Source: Stenopsyche tienmushanensis
Taxonomy: Eukaryota; Arthropoda; Insecta; Trichoptera; Stenopsychidae
Length of the DNA stretch: 64,000 nucleotides
Assembly: GCA_008973525.1 (NCBI GenBank)
Contig: WACJ01000522.1
Location: forward strand, 248,001-312,000
Direction: 5' to 3'
Shown here: positions 1 to 10,440 of the stretch, piece after piece
Numbering within the stretch: the stretch's first letter is position 1
Layout: the number at the start of each line of letters is the position of its first letter
The notes under the pieces: generated by a model
The model's input: only the letters and a program-made list of their open reading frames with translations
The model's database searches: none
What the model was told of the DNA's origin: nothing
Made by a program: the position numbers and the translations under genes

Positions 1-105
1 TATCTATTATATTTCATATCGATATTCCCATTTTTAGAATCGAGGTGTAGTAAATACATCACCGGTAGGAAAATGTTAATGTAACAAATTTGAAAAACAT
101 ATATG

Positions 106-110
<5 letters not shown>
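1..110 (+). repeat. Family H repeat, partial copy
   Basis: This stretch matches 17241-17350 and 24318-24430 almost base for base, sharing the segment TAAATACATCACCGGTAGG. The copy enters from outside the window and stops at the TA microsatellite. The fuller copies end in a hAT-like terminus (see 24134-24505), so this is probably part of the same non-autonomous element. Confidence 0.75.

Positions 111-135
<25 letters not shown>
111..135. repeat. (TA)n microsatellite
   Basis: About twelve uninterrupted TA units are seen directly. They lie where the family H copy stops. Confidence 0.95.
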
Positions 136-136
<1 letters not shown>

Positions 137-226
137 CATAAAATATTTTAATTATTAAAATATTAATAAATAGCCGGGTGTTCGATCGCGTTACGGTTTT
201 TGGTAAAAAATTAAAAAACGATTTTT

Positions 227-784
227 TTACCTTATCCGATATTTCGGACCACTCGTCGGGTCCATTCTCAAGGATTGACTGCCGCCGTTGTCGTTTTTGT
301 TATGCTCCTGGTGACCATCCTCCGTCCAGTGTTGCCAGAGCGCGATGATTAGCCACTTTGCGCCGTCGCTTGTCTGACGGTTGGTTGCACTGTCGAATTT
401 TTTGGGATGGTCCGTGGTGTTTTTAGTCTGGATAAAATTGGTAGCCAAGCTCTGGGTACGCTAGTGCCATCGTCTCTTCGGTTGATTGCGGAGCTTTTTC
501 TTTTTTCTATTTCTATAGCTTCTCTTACAATTCTGACCCCGAAGTTTTCGATGGTCGCTAATGTCTTTGTCCCAGCAAAATCGATGTGGTGATCGTTCTT
601 CATCACGTGTTCCGTTAGTGCCGATTTATAGTCCAATTGCGAAACTGATTTTTGATGTTCTTTTACTCTGTGATTTATTTGTCTATTGGTTTGACCAATG
701 TAAGACATCTCACAGTCTGCGCATGGGATCTCGTATACTCCTTGGTTTTCGTTTTTTACCCTATCCTTTTTGTTGGGCAAGAGA
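227..784 (-). pseudogene. Penelope-like element GIY-YIG endonuclease fragment
   Basis: On the minus strand a reading frame of about 100 codons carries the GIY-YIG endonuclease signature of Penelope-like retroelements. It reads GVYEIPCADC then SYIGQTNRQINHRVKEH, with the G-V-Y half at about 733-741, a CxxC pair, the Y-I-G half, a conserved Arg and the R..EH segment. In this family the nuclease is the C-terminal domain after the reverse transcriptase and nicks target DNA for primed reverse transcription. The C-terminal tail, ending near 227, lies in another frame from about position 448, so there is at least one frameshift. The domain starts at the palindromic junction (771-799) and has no reverse transcriptase upstream on its own strand. 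Family assignment is secure. The element is broken. Confidence 0.85.
246..263 (-). other. Short hairpin in Penelope-like 3' region
   Basis: GGACC (246-250) pairs with GGTCC (259-263) around an 8-base loop, just inside the end of the nuclease reading frame. Its function is unknown. It sits where Penelope-like elements often carry structured RNA. Confidence 0.5.
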
Positions 785-799
785 TTCTCTTGCCCAACA
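771..799. repeat. 14-bp-arm palindrome at head-to-head element junction
   Basis: TGTTGGGCAAGAGA (771-784) is followed by one T and its exact reverse complement (786-799). The antisense nuclease starts to the left of this point and the sense reverse transcriptase to the right, so the palindrome marks the inversion point. Confidence 0.95.
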
Positions 800-1357
800 T
801 CGTACAAGATAACGACGAGAGACCCGACGATATATTTGGAAACAAAAACTAAAAAAATTATCGACAATTCCAAACTCGACGATACAACTAAACAAATAAT
901 ATCGCCAAGGATTCGATCGTCGAAGGCTCCAAAATTCTTCGGCTTACCAAAAATACACAAACCAGGTATGCCATTAAGACCTATCGTCAGCGCCAGAGGT
1001 TCCCCCACACAAGGCCTGGCCAAATATTTAGCCAAATACTACCAGCCAATTGTAGAAAGTGCAACTTCATACATAAAAAACTCTCAAGAATCTCTAAAGA
1101 TTATACAATCGCTGAAACACGATGAGAATGACATCCTGGTCAGCTTTGATGTGACTTCACTTTTCACCAACATCCCTATAAAGGAAACCTTAAAGCACAT
1201 TAAAGAGAGACACAAGGTTCCCGAAGATATTTTGAACCTTACTGAGCACTGCCTCACATCTACGTATTTTCTGTTTGACGGAACGTTCTACAAACAAACC
1301 AGTGGTGCACCAATGGGATCTCCTCTGTCTCCGGCGATTGCCAACATATTTATGATG
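785..1357 (+). pseudogene. Penelope-like element reverse transcriptase, truncated
   Basis: A plus-strand frame encodes about 190 residues of Penelope-type reverse transcriptase. The conserved blocks occur in order: KAPKFFGLPKIHKPG and PLRPIVSARGSP (fingers), LVSFDVTSLFTNIPI with the first catalytic Asp (palm motif A), and TSGAPMGSPLSPAIANIF (motif B). The frame stops soon after motif B, so the YxDD catalytic motif, the thumb and the C-terminal nuclease are absent. The enzyme would copy element RNA at a nicked target. This fragment cannot be active. The N-terminal region before motif 1 is also missing. The 3' side changes directly into a mariner terminus near 1362. The antisense nuclease to the left probably belongs to the same or a sister insertion in inverted orientation. 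Confidence 0.9.
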
Positions 1358-1361
1358 ATTC

Positions 1362-1464
1362 CCTAGTTAAAATCCCCCCTACACGCCAGGTGCGCCAACT
1401 TCGAAACAAAAAAATACCCCCCGCCCTCAGGATTCTTGTAACCCTATTTTCTAGATGATCCTCG
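1362..1464 (-). mobile_element. Mariner (irritans-type) 5' end remnant
   Basis: The last 27 bases (1438-1464) match the inverted terminal repeat of the mariner family at 51274 and 37372, read inward on the minus strand as CGAGGATCATCTAGAAAATA. It is flanked by TA (1465-1466). The preceding bases share the leader seen at 37265-37345 and 51760-51807. No transposase codons remain, and the element is cut where the Penelope-like fragment ends. Confidence 0.75.
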
Positions 1465-3640
1465 TATTATTTCAATTAAGCGTTTACCTCTTTATACGCT
1501 CAACATCAATGGTAGTACACCTGATACTCTTTTTACACGGGTAAATTATGCAGATTATTCATTGAAGTGAAATTTCCACAAATTGGCTTAAACATCACGA
1601 AAAGTGAAACTCCAATGGCAATTGCATAGAAAGAGAGAGAGAGAGAGAATCGTTTCTAGTGTGTTTGTGTCCATCGCATACATCATAAAGACGCCACGCG
1701 CATGCGCCGTGCTACCTCTACTATGTGTGTGTGTGACATAAGGTAACCACTACACCACTTGCAAGCCGATTTTTTAACATTATACACAACATTTTGACAT
1801 TAATGTTCATGCAATGTGTATATAAATTTATCTTTTGAATCACGCTAAAATATTTTTATTATATCAAAGATATATTATTTATAAAATATTGGAAATTGCA
1901 TTATATCAATCGATCGTCCTTTTTAGCTTTAGGGTGAGTTTACATCTTCGAGGATATCATATGTGATTTTTCTTCGTGGGTTGTGAATATTAAATGGGAT
2001 TTCCCTTGCGTATAATATTCGAGCATAAGGATACAATTACTTAGTGTTATTCCCACTTCCTTCCTCTGCAATATAATAATGCATTTTCATCCCAAATATA
2101 GGGGGATTTCCCCGTTTTATACCTGAGTTGCCGCTTCCGTTCAGATTCAATATTACAATAAGCCAGCAGCTGACATTCGACAGTCGAACGGAACAATCGT
2201 ATGGAATGTAGCCTCTGTTTTGAATTTCCCGCTCCCACTCTACTCCCTCTTACATGGCGCCAACTATTATCAACTCAGGGGTCGCGGACGATAATTTAAA
2301 ATAAAAATATCATTTATTTAATGCCAATTTAAGCCGCTTATGATAAAGACTTTGATGAAATGGATCAGAGGTGGCCGTTATCAATTTTGATTTCATCGTT
2401 AATTTTTACGCTTTTTTACACACCGACTAATTTGCATACCAAGGAGGCAATAGTGATGCTGAGAGCGAATTACATCAGCACAAATTGGCACAATGACGCA
2501 ATGAGACGCTGCGCATTTGATCACCGTTATACAATCCCAAGTTTTCCGGACAAACATGATCAATTTCGCGAAAAAAATCCTCTGTGCTCTTTCCGCGCAA
2601 ATGCGATCATCACGCGATTCGCAATGCTCGTGTGCGTCGGATAATTTCTGAAGTGCAATCCGGTGGTCCTTTGAATCCGGGAACAATGCCCCCGACCCAT
2701 CCTTTCAGAAGTCGTCCTGGTGGCACTCGGTCTCATGACCAATTACTAAGGCTCTCTTCTCCTGTACTAGACAATAGAATATTGAATTATAACCGGATTA
2801 AATCCTTTATATATCCCTGATATACAAGGTGTACGAGCGAACTCGTTTGTCCTCGAGAGGTAACCAATAATGCTAGCCTTTGATCTTTCGGAGGTCCGTT
2901 ACTCGCACTATGCGACAATCTTCGATTTCGTTTGTATCAAATGCAGACTCTCTTTTAATTTTATTAGCAATGTGATTTTTGCAATGATTTATAAATGCCA
3001 TAAATGGCTTCAAATATCAACAAATTTACAATAAATATAGATAATACGTACAAGAAACGTAATTGCAACCCCAATTTTATGATGGACCTCAGCCGACTGT
3101 TTATTTTATCAGAATCTCATAGGGAGAGGATAAGAGTTGCTAGGTGTGTATTTTTTGATAAGCAAAGGATTTACTTCTTAAACAAGTGCTAGACAGCCAA
3201 AAAAGACAGCGTTTTCAATCTCCATTTTTCATTTCAATTTTATCCACAATTCTCGAAGGCATCCAATCTAAAATCATTTACTCGGTTAGGATACTAGAAG
3301 AAGGAATTTCCGCAGCTTTATGCTGCCATTAATCCCTCAATTTAACTCGTTATTTTACTCCAAGTACAGGTGCGGCAGGGAAAACACCTTATTTTAAAAG
3401 CTTGAGCTTGAGTATTGTTCTTCAGTTCATCCAGAGTCCTTGGACGGGCAGTGTAAATTATGGATTTCTGATAGCCTTACAAAAAACATCAAATCAGACA
3501 TCCCCCACGTCCGTTTCTTTCTTCTCAAGTCTTGGTAAAAATAATTCCCTAATTATGTGGATATATCAAACAGAATTGACCACAATTTAACCAGTTCCAT
3601 GATGATATTCTGGACAAAAAAATAACAGTAGCACGTTAGA
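1465..3640. other. Intergenic stretch, no gene seen
   Basis: No convincing coding region. It holds a GA-rich microsatellite near 1630-1648 and a family C repeat (1625-1745). Open frames here are short and unsupported, such as 2360-2644, which overlaps equally long frames on the other strand. Confidence 0.6.
1625..1745 (-). repeat. Family C dispersed repeat
   Basis: Read on the minus strand, this resembles 5218-5340 and 44221-44340: a CA-rich tract, then a GCATGCGCGT-type core, then a TC-rich tract. It is seen by eye, and similarity is moderate. Confidence 0.5.
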
Positions 3641-3930
3641 CTCCACTCCTTCGAATGATCGCTACTCCATCCTTCTCGGAATAAAAGTCGTTTTAGATCA
3701 CGCGTTTGAAATAAAGAACTTTTCCTGCCCCATCCCGATGAAAAGCTTCAAAACTCGATCTCAATACATTGACCAAAAAATAAGCCACCTTAATGATATT
3801 ATTTTTAAAACATAATAAATATAAACTTTAAACATCTCTCTGTAACATGGAAAAATAATTAAACTGATATCTCCTATATTGTATTTATTGTTGATTTTTA
3901 AAATAAAGTAGTGTCTCTACAGCACCATGT
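3640..3930 (+). repeat. Family D dispersed repeat
   Basis: This shares long stretches with 35440-35615 in the same orientation and with 11345-11530 inverted, including AAAACATAATAAATA, a CTCTCTGTAACATGG-like core and a run ending in AAAATAAAGTAGTGTC. No terminal repeats or coding capacity were recognised. Confidence 0.6.
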
Positions 3931-3973
3931 ACGTTGAATACTTTAAAAACACTAATTATAAATCAAAAAGATT

Positions 3974-4302
3974 TTTTTCAAGCTCATGGAAGTACTCCCA
4001 AACTCCCTAGATAAGCATTCTTTATTAATTTTGGCAGGCATATGTATAATAAATGTCTTAATCATATAGACTACAATTATCTAAAAATATTTAAAAATAT
4101 TTAATTAATGAACAAAAAACTAGAAAAAATCTTGGTAAAAACACAAACTTTTCTTTGATCACTCACTATTTTTTTATTTTTCAATATTTATTTTTAATTA
4201 TAGGTCAAACAACATACAATATTATAGAAAGTAAAAATATGTTTAATTTTTTTACTGCAAATCATCTACGCAGGACTTAAAACTTCCGTGGTGAAGAATG
4301 TC
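3974..4302 (+). repeat. Left arm of long inverted repeat
   Basis: About 329 bases are the imperfect reverse complement of 6083-6412. Landmarks are TCAAGCTCATGGAAGT at the outer end, GGCAGGCA, and AGGACTTAAAACTTCCGTG at the inner end. The arms enclose 1.78 kb. This could be one element with long terminal inverted repeats or two inverted copies of one dispersed repeat. Confidence 0.8.
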
Positions 4303-4496
4303 AAAAAATCGATCACTCTTAGGCCCAACAAGGCAAAAATGTCAGACAAACAAATTTTCAGACAGATTGACTATTATTTATGAGTGTCATTCGTGTTTGT
4401 ATTTCTGTTGGAACGCTTGGAAGACATAACGAAATGTAAATATTCAGGCCAGGTTAAGACGTGCGATATCTTTGTCTACTCGAACAACCCAGCGTG

Positions 4497-4575
4497 GACG
4501 AGGCCTTTCGACGAGTCTGCTGCCACTCGGCTGCAATTCTAGCACAGTTCGAGGGACTCTATGAATCGGCATGCC
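4497..4575 (+). repeat. Family K short repeat
   Basis: This resembles 30350-30430, with shared CTGCCACTCGGC and flanking bases at moderate identity. It may be a remnant of an old element. Confidence 0.4.
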
Positions 4576-5217
4576 ACATGATCTACCCAATAGAAAAAAC
4601 GGATACAGTTGAAGCTATCTCATATAAGTAGCGTGCATATTCTATCGTTAATGAGATTACATTTTAAAACGAACTGCAGTATTCTCAAGTCCAGAATAAA
4701 TTCCACGATCGAAATGCGAATGGTCCCATTACCGCTGTACAGGATAATAGCATCCCAGAGGAACTTAGATCCACTTCTGAGAAATCGTACCGTCGAATTA
4801 AAACTTCCAGTCCATTCCAAGTTCAAACATTCCAAGAACCGATAATTAAAAAGCAACAACACTTACCTGAACGCTCCAGAAATAATTAACTGCTCTATAT
4901 ACGGGTATATTTGCCAATAACACTTCGAAGCAGCTCGACATTTACAATTTCAATTATTGCATTAGCTTGTTACAATACATTTCTATATTATGCACCTACG
5001 ACCGCTCTAAGTCGATAATAGGCGAGTACTGTATTATTATGACGCTTATTAATAAGCATTTAGAAATATCCCTAAATATCGAACTATCGCTGAAACACAA
5101 AAAAAATATCCAAGAGAGTTTTGCACAGTAGAACTACTTGGTTTTTAAGAAAAGTTCTTTTTATGCATTGATTTTTTTCTATTTGTTAAAAAAAAATTTA
5201 GCTAAAAGATAAAGCTA

Positions 5218-5340
5218 TTTTTGTGTAATATATAATAAAATAGGCGGTTGTTTTATGATATATATATAGACACAAACACATAGTGCAAACGACTCAGCAC
5301 ATGCGCGTAACGTCTTTATTGTGTATGCTTTCTCTCTCTT
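5218..5340 (+). repeat. Family C dispersed repeat
   Basis: It begins with TTGTGTAATATATAATAAAA, which recurs at 44221, and continues through an ACA-rich tract and CATGCGCGTAACGT to a TC-rich tail. It lies inside the long inverted-repeat structure, so it may be a later insertion or part of the element. Confidence 0.65.
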
Positions 5341-6082
5341 TTCATCCAACTGTTGCTTGTATTTTATTTTTCATAACGTGATGTATTAAATTTAGAAAAA
5401 ATAAGTTTGCAAAAAATTATACAGAAAAAAATGAAAAATAATTCATCAGCTGACAATTTATCAAAAATTAAAGAATGTATAATCGACAATATTATTTATG
5501 TAATATGCTTATTATTAACCCTTTTGAGAAATTTCTAAAAATATGTAATTAATGATCAAAAAATGGTGGAAATTATTTTTTTTTAATTAAAAACATATAT
5601 TAAAAAAATACAAAAAAAATATAGTAGTTCGAAGACGTGATAATAATAATCCTTCAAATATGTAGAGGATTTTAAAAGGGCCAAATGCTGTCCTGCAATA
5701 TCATTTATGTGTTTTAAACTTTTCTTTTTCAGGATTGTCCCAACACATAATGAATATCATGTATTGTAATTGTAATGAAACAACAAGATCTAATCTAAAC
5801 AATAAGAATATATTTTTGGATTTCCCAATTAGTCCTAGTCCCAAAATATTTTTTAAGTTTTAATTTTTTTCTGCGAGTTTCTTCACTCGACTCACCTGTG
5901 AACCACTGAAGTTGTGTACATTTATTTTTTTCCTGATCCAGTGGTTAAATTATTATTAAATATATAATATTTATATTTAGTATGTTGACTAGGCGACCTT
6001 TATTGAATATAAAAATATTTAAAGTTTGACAAAGTATGATAGTGGGAGTGGGATGAGCCACGTATGTCGATGCGCGAGCGAT

Positions 6083-6412
6083 GACATTCTTCATCACGGA
6101 AGTTTTAAGTCCTGCATAGATGATCTGCAACCAAAAAATTAAACATATTTTTGTTTTGTATAATATTTTATATAGTTTGACCTATAATTAAGTAAAAATA
6201 TTAAGAAATAAAAAAATAGTGAGTGACTGAAGAAAAGTTTGTGTTTTTACCAACATTTTTTGTAGTTTTTTGTTTATTAAATAAACAATTTTAAACATTT
6301 TTGGATAATTGTAGTTTCAACGATTAATACGTTTATTATACACGTGCCTGCCAAATGTCATAAAGAATGTTTATCTAAAGCGTGTGGAAGCACTTCCATG
6401 AGCTTGGAAAAA
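6083..6412 (-). repeat. Right arm of long inverted repeat
   Basis: Imperfect reverse complement of 3974-4302, ending in ACTTCCATGAGCTTGG. Immediately outside is GAGAAAAACGCGTTTAAA (6421-6438), a motif that recurs at 21410 and 22180. Confidence 0.8.
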
Positions 6413-6780
6413 GTAGTTTCGAGAAAAACGCGTTTAAAGCTTCTCCTCGTCGGCTTATAACTTTGTGAATTTCATTTATATCGACTTGATATTTACTGAA
6501 TGTATTCTTAAACATTGGTTCTTTCCGATACCCGAAGATTTTGTTTTTATTTTTAACCAATAAGGTAGAAACGTCCCTTAAGATTATACAATGCATGTAT
6601 TTAAGGGTCAAAATCGCAAAATACTGAAGGATTGCTTTCAAAATTGTTCATTTAATTATTTCGATCGTCTCCATGGATGCACATATGAAATTTGTCGTCC
6701 GTGTAAATAGATCGATATTTAATTTTTTGTGGGGTAAGTACAGTCGTATTGCGCGATTAGGGTTAAAATATATAATTGCA
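6413..6780. other. Spacer with a strong splice-donor-like site
   Basis: No gene is recognised. GGGGTAAGTA at 6731-6740 matches the eukaryotic 5' splice-site consensus and lies 47 bases before the ATG of the GC-rich frame. On its own this is weak evidence. Confidence 0.4.
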
Positions 6781-6966
6781 ATGGAGGTCCGAGAGAAGGC
6801 GGAGTGTAGCAGTGACAGTTCCGCCTCGTCTGAGCTGGCCCGTGTCCCGGCCCCGGCCCCACAGCCTCCTCCGAAGCCTTCGGGCCACGCGCCAGTACGC
6901 CGCGGCCTGCCACGCGGGCTGGACGTGTCTGTTTTAACCCTCGAACGACCTGCACTCGCGAGTTAA
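6781..6966 (+). CDS. Candidate host exon, GC-rich Ser/Pro-rich frame
   Basis: This 62-residue frame starts at an ATG followed by G (a fair initiation context) and ends in TAA after ALAS. Its first 150 bases are strongly GC-rich, in sharp contrast to the AT-rich surroundings, with G or C at most third positions. That is the clearest coding-like composition in the window. The product begins MEVREKAECSSDSSASSELA and continues with a low-complexity Ala/Pro segment (PAPAPQPPPKPSG) and a basic stretch (RRGLPRGLD). It resembles a disordered N-terminal region, and no domain is recognised. It could be the first coding exon of a gene that splices out, possibly before the composition drops near 6930, but I see no strong donor there. 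A GC-rich transposon relic or CpG-rich promoter is the alternative. Confidence 0.4.
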   Translation: MEVREKAECSSDSSASSELARVPAPAPQPPPKPSGHAPVRRGLPRGLDVSVLTLERPALAS

Positions 6967-7680
6967 CTCGTCACGGTACCTTTACATCATTCACCACAGT
7001 GCGTTCGCGAACACGATTTTTTGACATTCACCAACTCAGCCCATATACATGCCGCATTGTTTCATTCATTTGCATTCGCGCTTCCATTCCGAATATTTTT
7101 AGTGCATGTTTGTTTACGTCAATCCCCGTGTATGTGCATCATCTGTCAAACAATATTTATATGCAATAAATGTATCGTGCTTCTGACACCAGTGAAACAA
7201 ATTTATCAACTGTCAAGCATAAAATCATTTATGATTTATAATTAAAAAAAAATATTTCATACAAGACAACTTCGGATTATTTGTCATGCCGTATTTATTT
7301 TTAAATTGCATATAAATATATTTCCCATGGAATGCCATCATCGAGTGTCAGTGTTCGACAAAACCATGAATGGAATGTCGGGTGTGTGTCATGGAATAAA
7401 AAGTGCTTTAGAAGGACACCAGCATTGTCCGAAGTCTTTACAGCCACCTCTCAACCGACGAATAATGGCGCCAATCGACTACGACATTTCCGCTCGATAT
7501 CATTTACGATTTCGGCCATAAAATCCGTGATGATGCGATCAATTCCCATTTCGATTAATCATTTCGACATTCGATCGAATAATATCGAACGTGTCGAGTG
7601 TACAATAGCGCGATGTTGCATCCTTCTCCGCGCTCAAACCGGCTGACATTCGAAGCATGCCGCCGTAACGTTACGAAACC
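6967..7680. other. Intergenic stretch downstream of the GC-rich frame
   Basis: Two overlapping plus-strand frames (7306-7646) have no recognisable domain. A minus-strand CTGGTGTCAGAAG (7181-7193) matches the LTR-adjacent site of this window's Gypsy-type repeats, but no LTR is visible beside it. Confidence 0.45.
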
Positions 7681-7708
7681 GAAAGTTTCGAAACATTTCG
7701 AAACTTTC
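7681..7708. repeat. Near-perfect 28-bp palindrome
   Basis: GAAAGTTTCGAAA (7681-7693) and TTTCGAAACTTTC (7696-7708) are exact inverted copies around CA. It could form a hairpin or bind a dimeric protein. There is no further context. Confidence 0.9.
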
Positions 7709-9013
7709 AATTTTTAAATTTATGCTGATTATTCACTATTTTGTCTAATATTCGCCCGTTCCTTGCGGCGTTCCTCGCCCGACATTCGAGAGTATGTTCC
7801 GAGTTCCGCTCCGTTGTTGCATATGCATTAGATGCACTTTCGCGAAGAAAAATCGCATAAAAATCTGCGAAAGTGAGGCCGCATGCGGGAGATTAATGAT
7901 GCATAAATTATCCGATTTTTTAAATCATTTCATCCATGTTCAAGTCCAACCGATCTGAAGTAATCCGTTCCGCATATAATGGCGCTTTCAAACTCGATTA
8001 ATCCGCGGTTGGAACAACCATTAAAACGTCGTACATATGAAGATTCTTAATTTAGCGTCGTCAAATAATATCACCGAATTTATATATCGAACGTGTGTGC
8101 CGTATAAATCAATCATGACAGTATTCCTCAATTTGTATCTAGATATTCAGCTTAATGAACACATTTAAGATTTTTTTAGAATTTTGCTCATTTTCAAATG
8201 CGTTTCGCATAATATCGACGCTAAAAAATATTTCAAACCTATTTGGGGGCATAATGATTGAAAATGTCGATTGTGTCACGTCCGTCATTGTTTATGGACC
8301 ATTCAAAAAAATATATTTGGAATCAAAACGATCATTTGTATGGTGCATTTGTAACCCTGTTAATACCGGACGTCATGTCACTTGAGCAAAGTACCAACGA
8401 CGATATATCGCCGCATATGTTAACATTATATAAAGCTCTTGTTTAATAGATACATATATTTTGAATTGCAAATTCTTATTTACAAATGCGGTTTAGAAAA
8501 GAAAATTGATTTCTCTTTATTGTTTAATTAACGATTTTCAATTAATAACAATTGTATGATATTCACCAAATATAGTATAATACAATTGGCATTAATTTAA
8601 TTCGCTATATTTCGTAAAATGTTTGAAAACTATAATTATCAATCAAATTAGTAGTTTTTGCTTAGTTACATTTTTTTTTTTTTTTGGGCACTAAAAGGGT
8701 TATGATTGCCATTTTATAGACGATCCATTTATGCTATTTGCTTACGAATAAATAAATGGGTCGATATCCAATGACGCATAAGTTCGAACATGCGGACGTC
8801 ATCTGGGTGAGCCGAAGTAAGAGGCCTTATCAAACGGAACCCATTTCAAACGACATGGAAATGCTTCATGCCTTTGATTTCATTATTCATTTGGTCCTTA
8901 TCAATTAGGCTCGGTATTTTTAGCGTAAATTCGGCATTAACAGTTTTAAACACATAATATGAATTGAGGAAAACTGTCGCTCGTTATATCGAATGCATGG
9001 CGTATCTCTCCTT
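7709..9013. other. Single-copy-looking block, possible regulatory DNA
   Basis: No gene. Composition is balanced rather than A/T-run rich. GATTAATCC (7996-8004) overlaps CCGCGGTT (8003-8010), resembling a K50-homeodomain site next to a Runt-type site. Such short matches arise by chance, so this is only a hint. A 15-base T run lies near 8671. Confidence 0.3.
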
Positions 9014-9114
9014 CTGTTCTTCAGTCGGTTCTTAGTCACAGATTCCTCTATTAAATTTGATCTTGAGGCATTTATTGAATGTAGGAAGTCGGTGAGAACC
9101 GATCTGAAGAACAG
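9014..9114. other. 101-nt imperfect hairpin
   Basis: CTGTTCTTCAGTCGGTTCT (9014-9032) pairs with AGAACCGATCTGAAGAACAG (9095-9114) with a single bulge. Inner bases, CACAGATTCCT against the complement of AGGAAGTCGGTG, extend the pairing toward a loop near 9055-9075. Length and shape resemble a microRNA precursor or a tiny foldback element. Open frames on both strands here are a by-product of the fold. Confidence 0.55.
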
Positions 9115-10194
9115 TGGAATGTTTGTCTGGCTTCGCCAACAATGTGAATCGTCTTTGTCGAAATCGAGCCGGTCTGAGGTCTTCTTCGACCGCCATCGAG
9201 CAGATCTCAGCCTCCTCATAGTTGCATAGTGCTCTCGTGCTTCTCATGTGCTAATGAAAAAAGTTTATCGTGCTCATTGTCCTGTAGTTTTCCTCATCGA
9301 ATCCATCTCTGGTCTGCAGCATTGTGTGCTTCGAATGCAAATTTTAATCTCCATTGTCTGGTGCACAGCAAATAATACACAAGTGGATTGCGGATTTCGT
9401 CAAGTCGACGCTTTGCACAAAAGGCAATTTCACGACATCATAGTTTCACAACCTTCGGTGTGGTAAGTTGATAACTATTTAATATATTTCCCCGATTATC
9501 GTCGTTCGCCTTCGGCTTCGACACAAAGCGAAAGTTACACGAAATATAGATTAGATAATCGCTTAACGTGACGAAAAATCTAATATGGATTGATGAAGAT
9601 TTGCTCCAACGCCGTAGATCCGAGGACAGCCTAATTCTACGGAAAATCGGGGACAAAATTTGAATTTTTCTATTATGAAGCCGAAATCGGACCAGAAGTC
9701 ATTCAAATTGAAGTCTCGAGTTTCATAAAGCATACACGGAATGCAGACAAGAACAACAATCGACCGACAAATTCCTTCAATACTTACAACATCATAATCA
9801 TATTTTTTTAATGTCCGTCAGTTGCTAAGGAATTACAATAGAAAGAGTCACGACCGTGATTCGAGACCGGTATTGTTAATATAATAAACCAACGTACTAC
9901 AACTGACCTTCGTACAGACTTATTATGTATTTCACTTTCAACTGTAATACACCACGGAATCCACATCCAAAATACATCATCATTTGATGGCATACAAGTA
10001 TCAAATATTCATCGGGAATCATCGAAAAATCAATCAATTATAATGATGAATTACGCCAAACAAACAGAGCGTTTATTCCCAGGACTTCAAAACCATTATT
10101 TTTTATTTCAGTTTTGATTTCGGTTACGATCCTTTTACCGGTGTTTGGTTTTGTGTCGGGTGATTTATCCGCTCTCTCCTCAAAAAAACAATTG
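9115..10194. other. Intergenic stretch, no gene seen
   Basis: Only short frames without domains. No repeat from elsewhere in the window was recognised. Confidence 0.5.
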
Positions 10195-10318
10195 TCTCTT
10201 TTTCTCCCGTGAGCCGCCATATTGCGCACACATCCGTCCTCTTCCCATCCTCGTTTCACTTCACCCAAACAATATGCGCTAAGATGGTGCATCCGCTAAA
10301 TGTCTCGCAAAACAAATT
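10195..10318 (-). repeat. Family E dispersed repeat
   Basis: Read on the minus strand, this aligns with 45157-45304: a GATGCACCAT start, CGCATATTG, GGTGAAGT, and a purine-rich end. It contains GCCGCCATATTG (10213-10224), which resembles the YY1/Pleiohomeotic site. Coding capacity is not supported. Confidence 0.6.
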
Positions 10319-10344
10319 GTGTACAAAAAATAATGCTTTTATCA

Positions 10345-10440
10345 AATCAAAAATATTCACGAATGTACGCATAATAATTCCTCAAAGTTTCATCACAATC
10401 AAATGAATATTATTGAAACATATACGGTACAAACGAACCA
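10345..10440 (+). repeat. Family F repeat, possible LINE 3' tail
   Basis: AAAGTTTCATCACAATC followed by a segment ending CGGTACAAACGAACCACAGA recurs at 22695-22815 and 33780-33850. The wording resembles 3' tails of RTE-like LINEs and related SINEs, but no reverse transcriptase is present. Confidence 0.45.

Larger units (their letters stand above)
4303..6082. other. Interior between the long inverted arms
   Basis: AT-rich sequence without a recognisable protein. A pair of overlapping frames at 4609-4862 lies on opposite strands and neither resembles a known family. It contains a family K segment near 4500-4570, a family C copy at 5218-5340 and many A/T runs. Confidence 0.5.

Noticed and set aside
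240..275. Hammerhead-ribozyme-like motif (GACGAG...GAAA) in the Penelope-like 3' region
   Set aside because: The conserved CUGANGA core has a mismatch, and the strongest pairing (246-250 with 259-263) is incompatible with a hammerhead fold. No cleavage site could be aligned.
8920..9247. Several overlapping frames on both strands near 9 kb
   Set aside because: Explained by the inverted-repeat structure at 9014-9114, not by coding.
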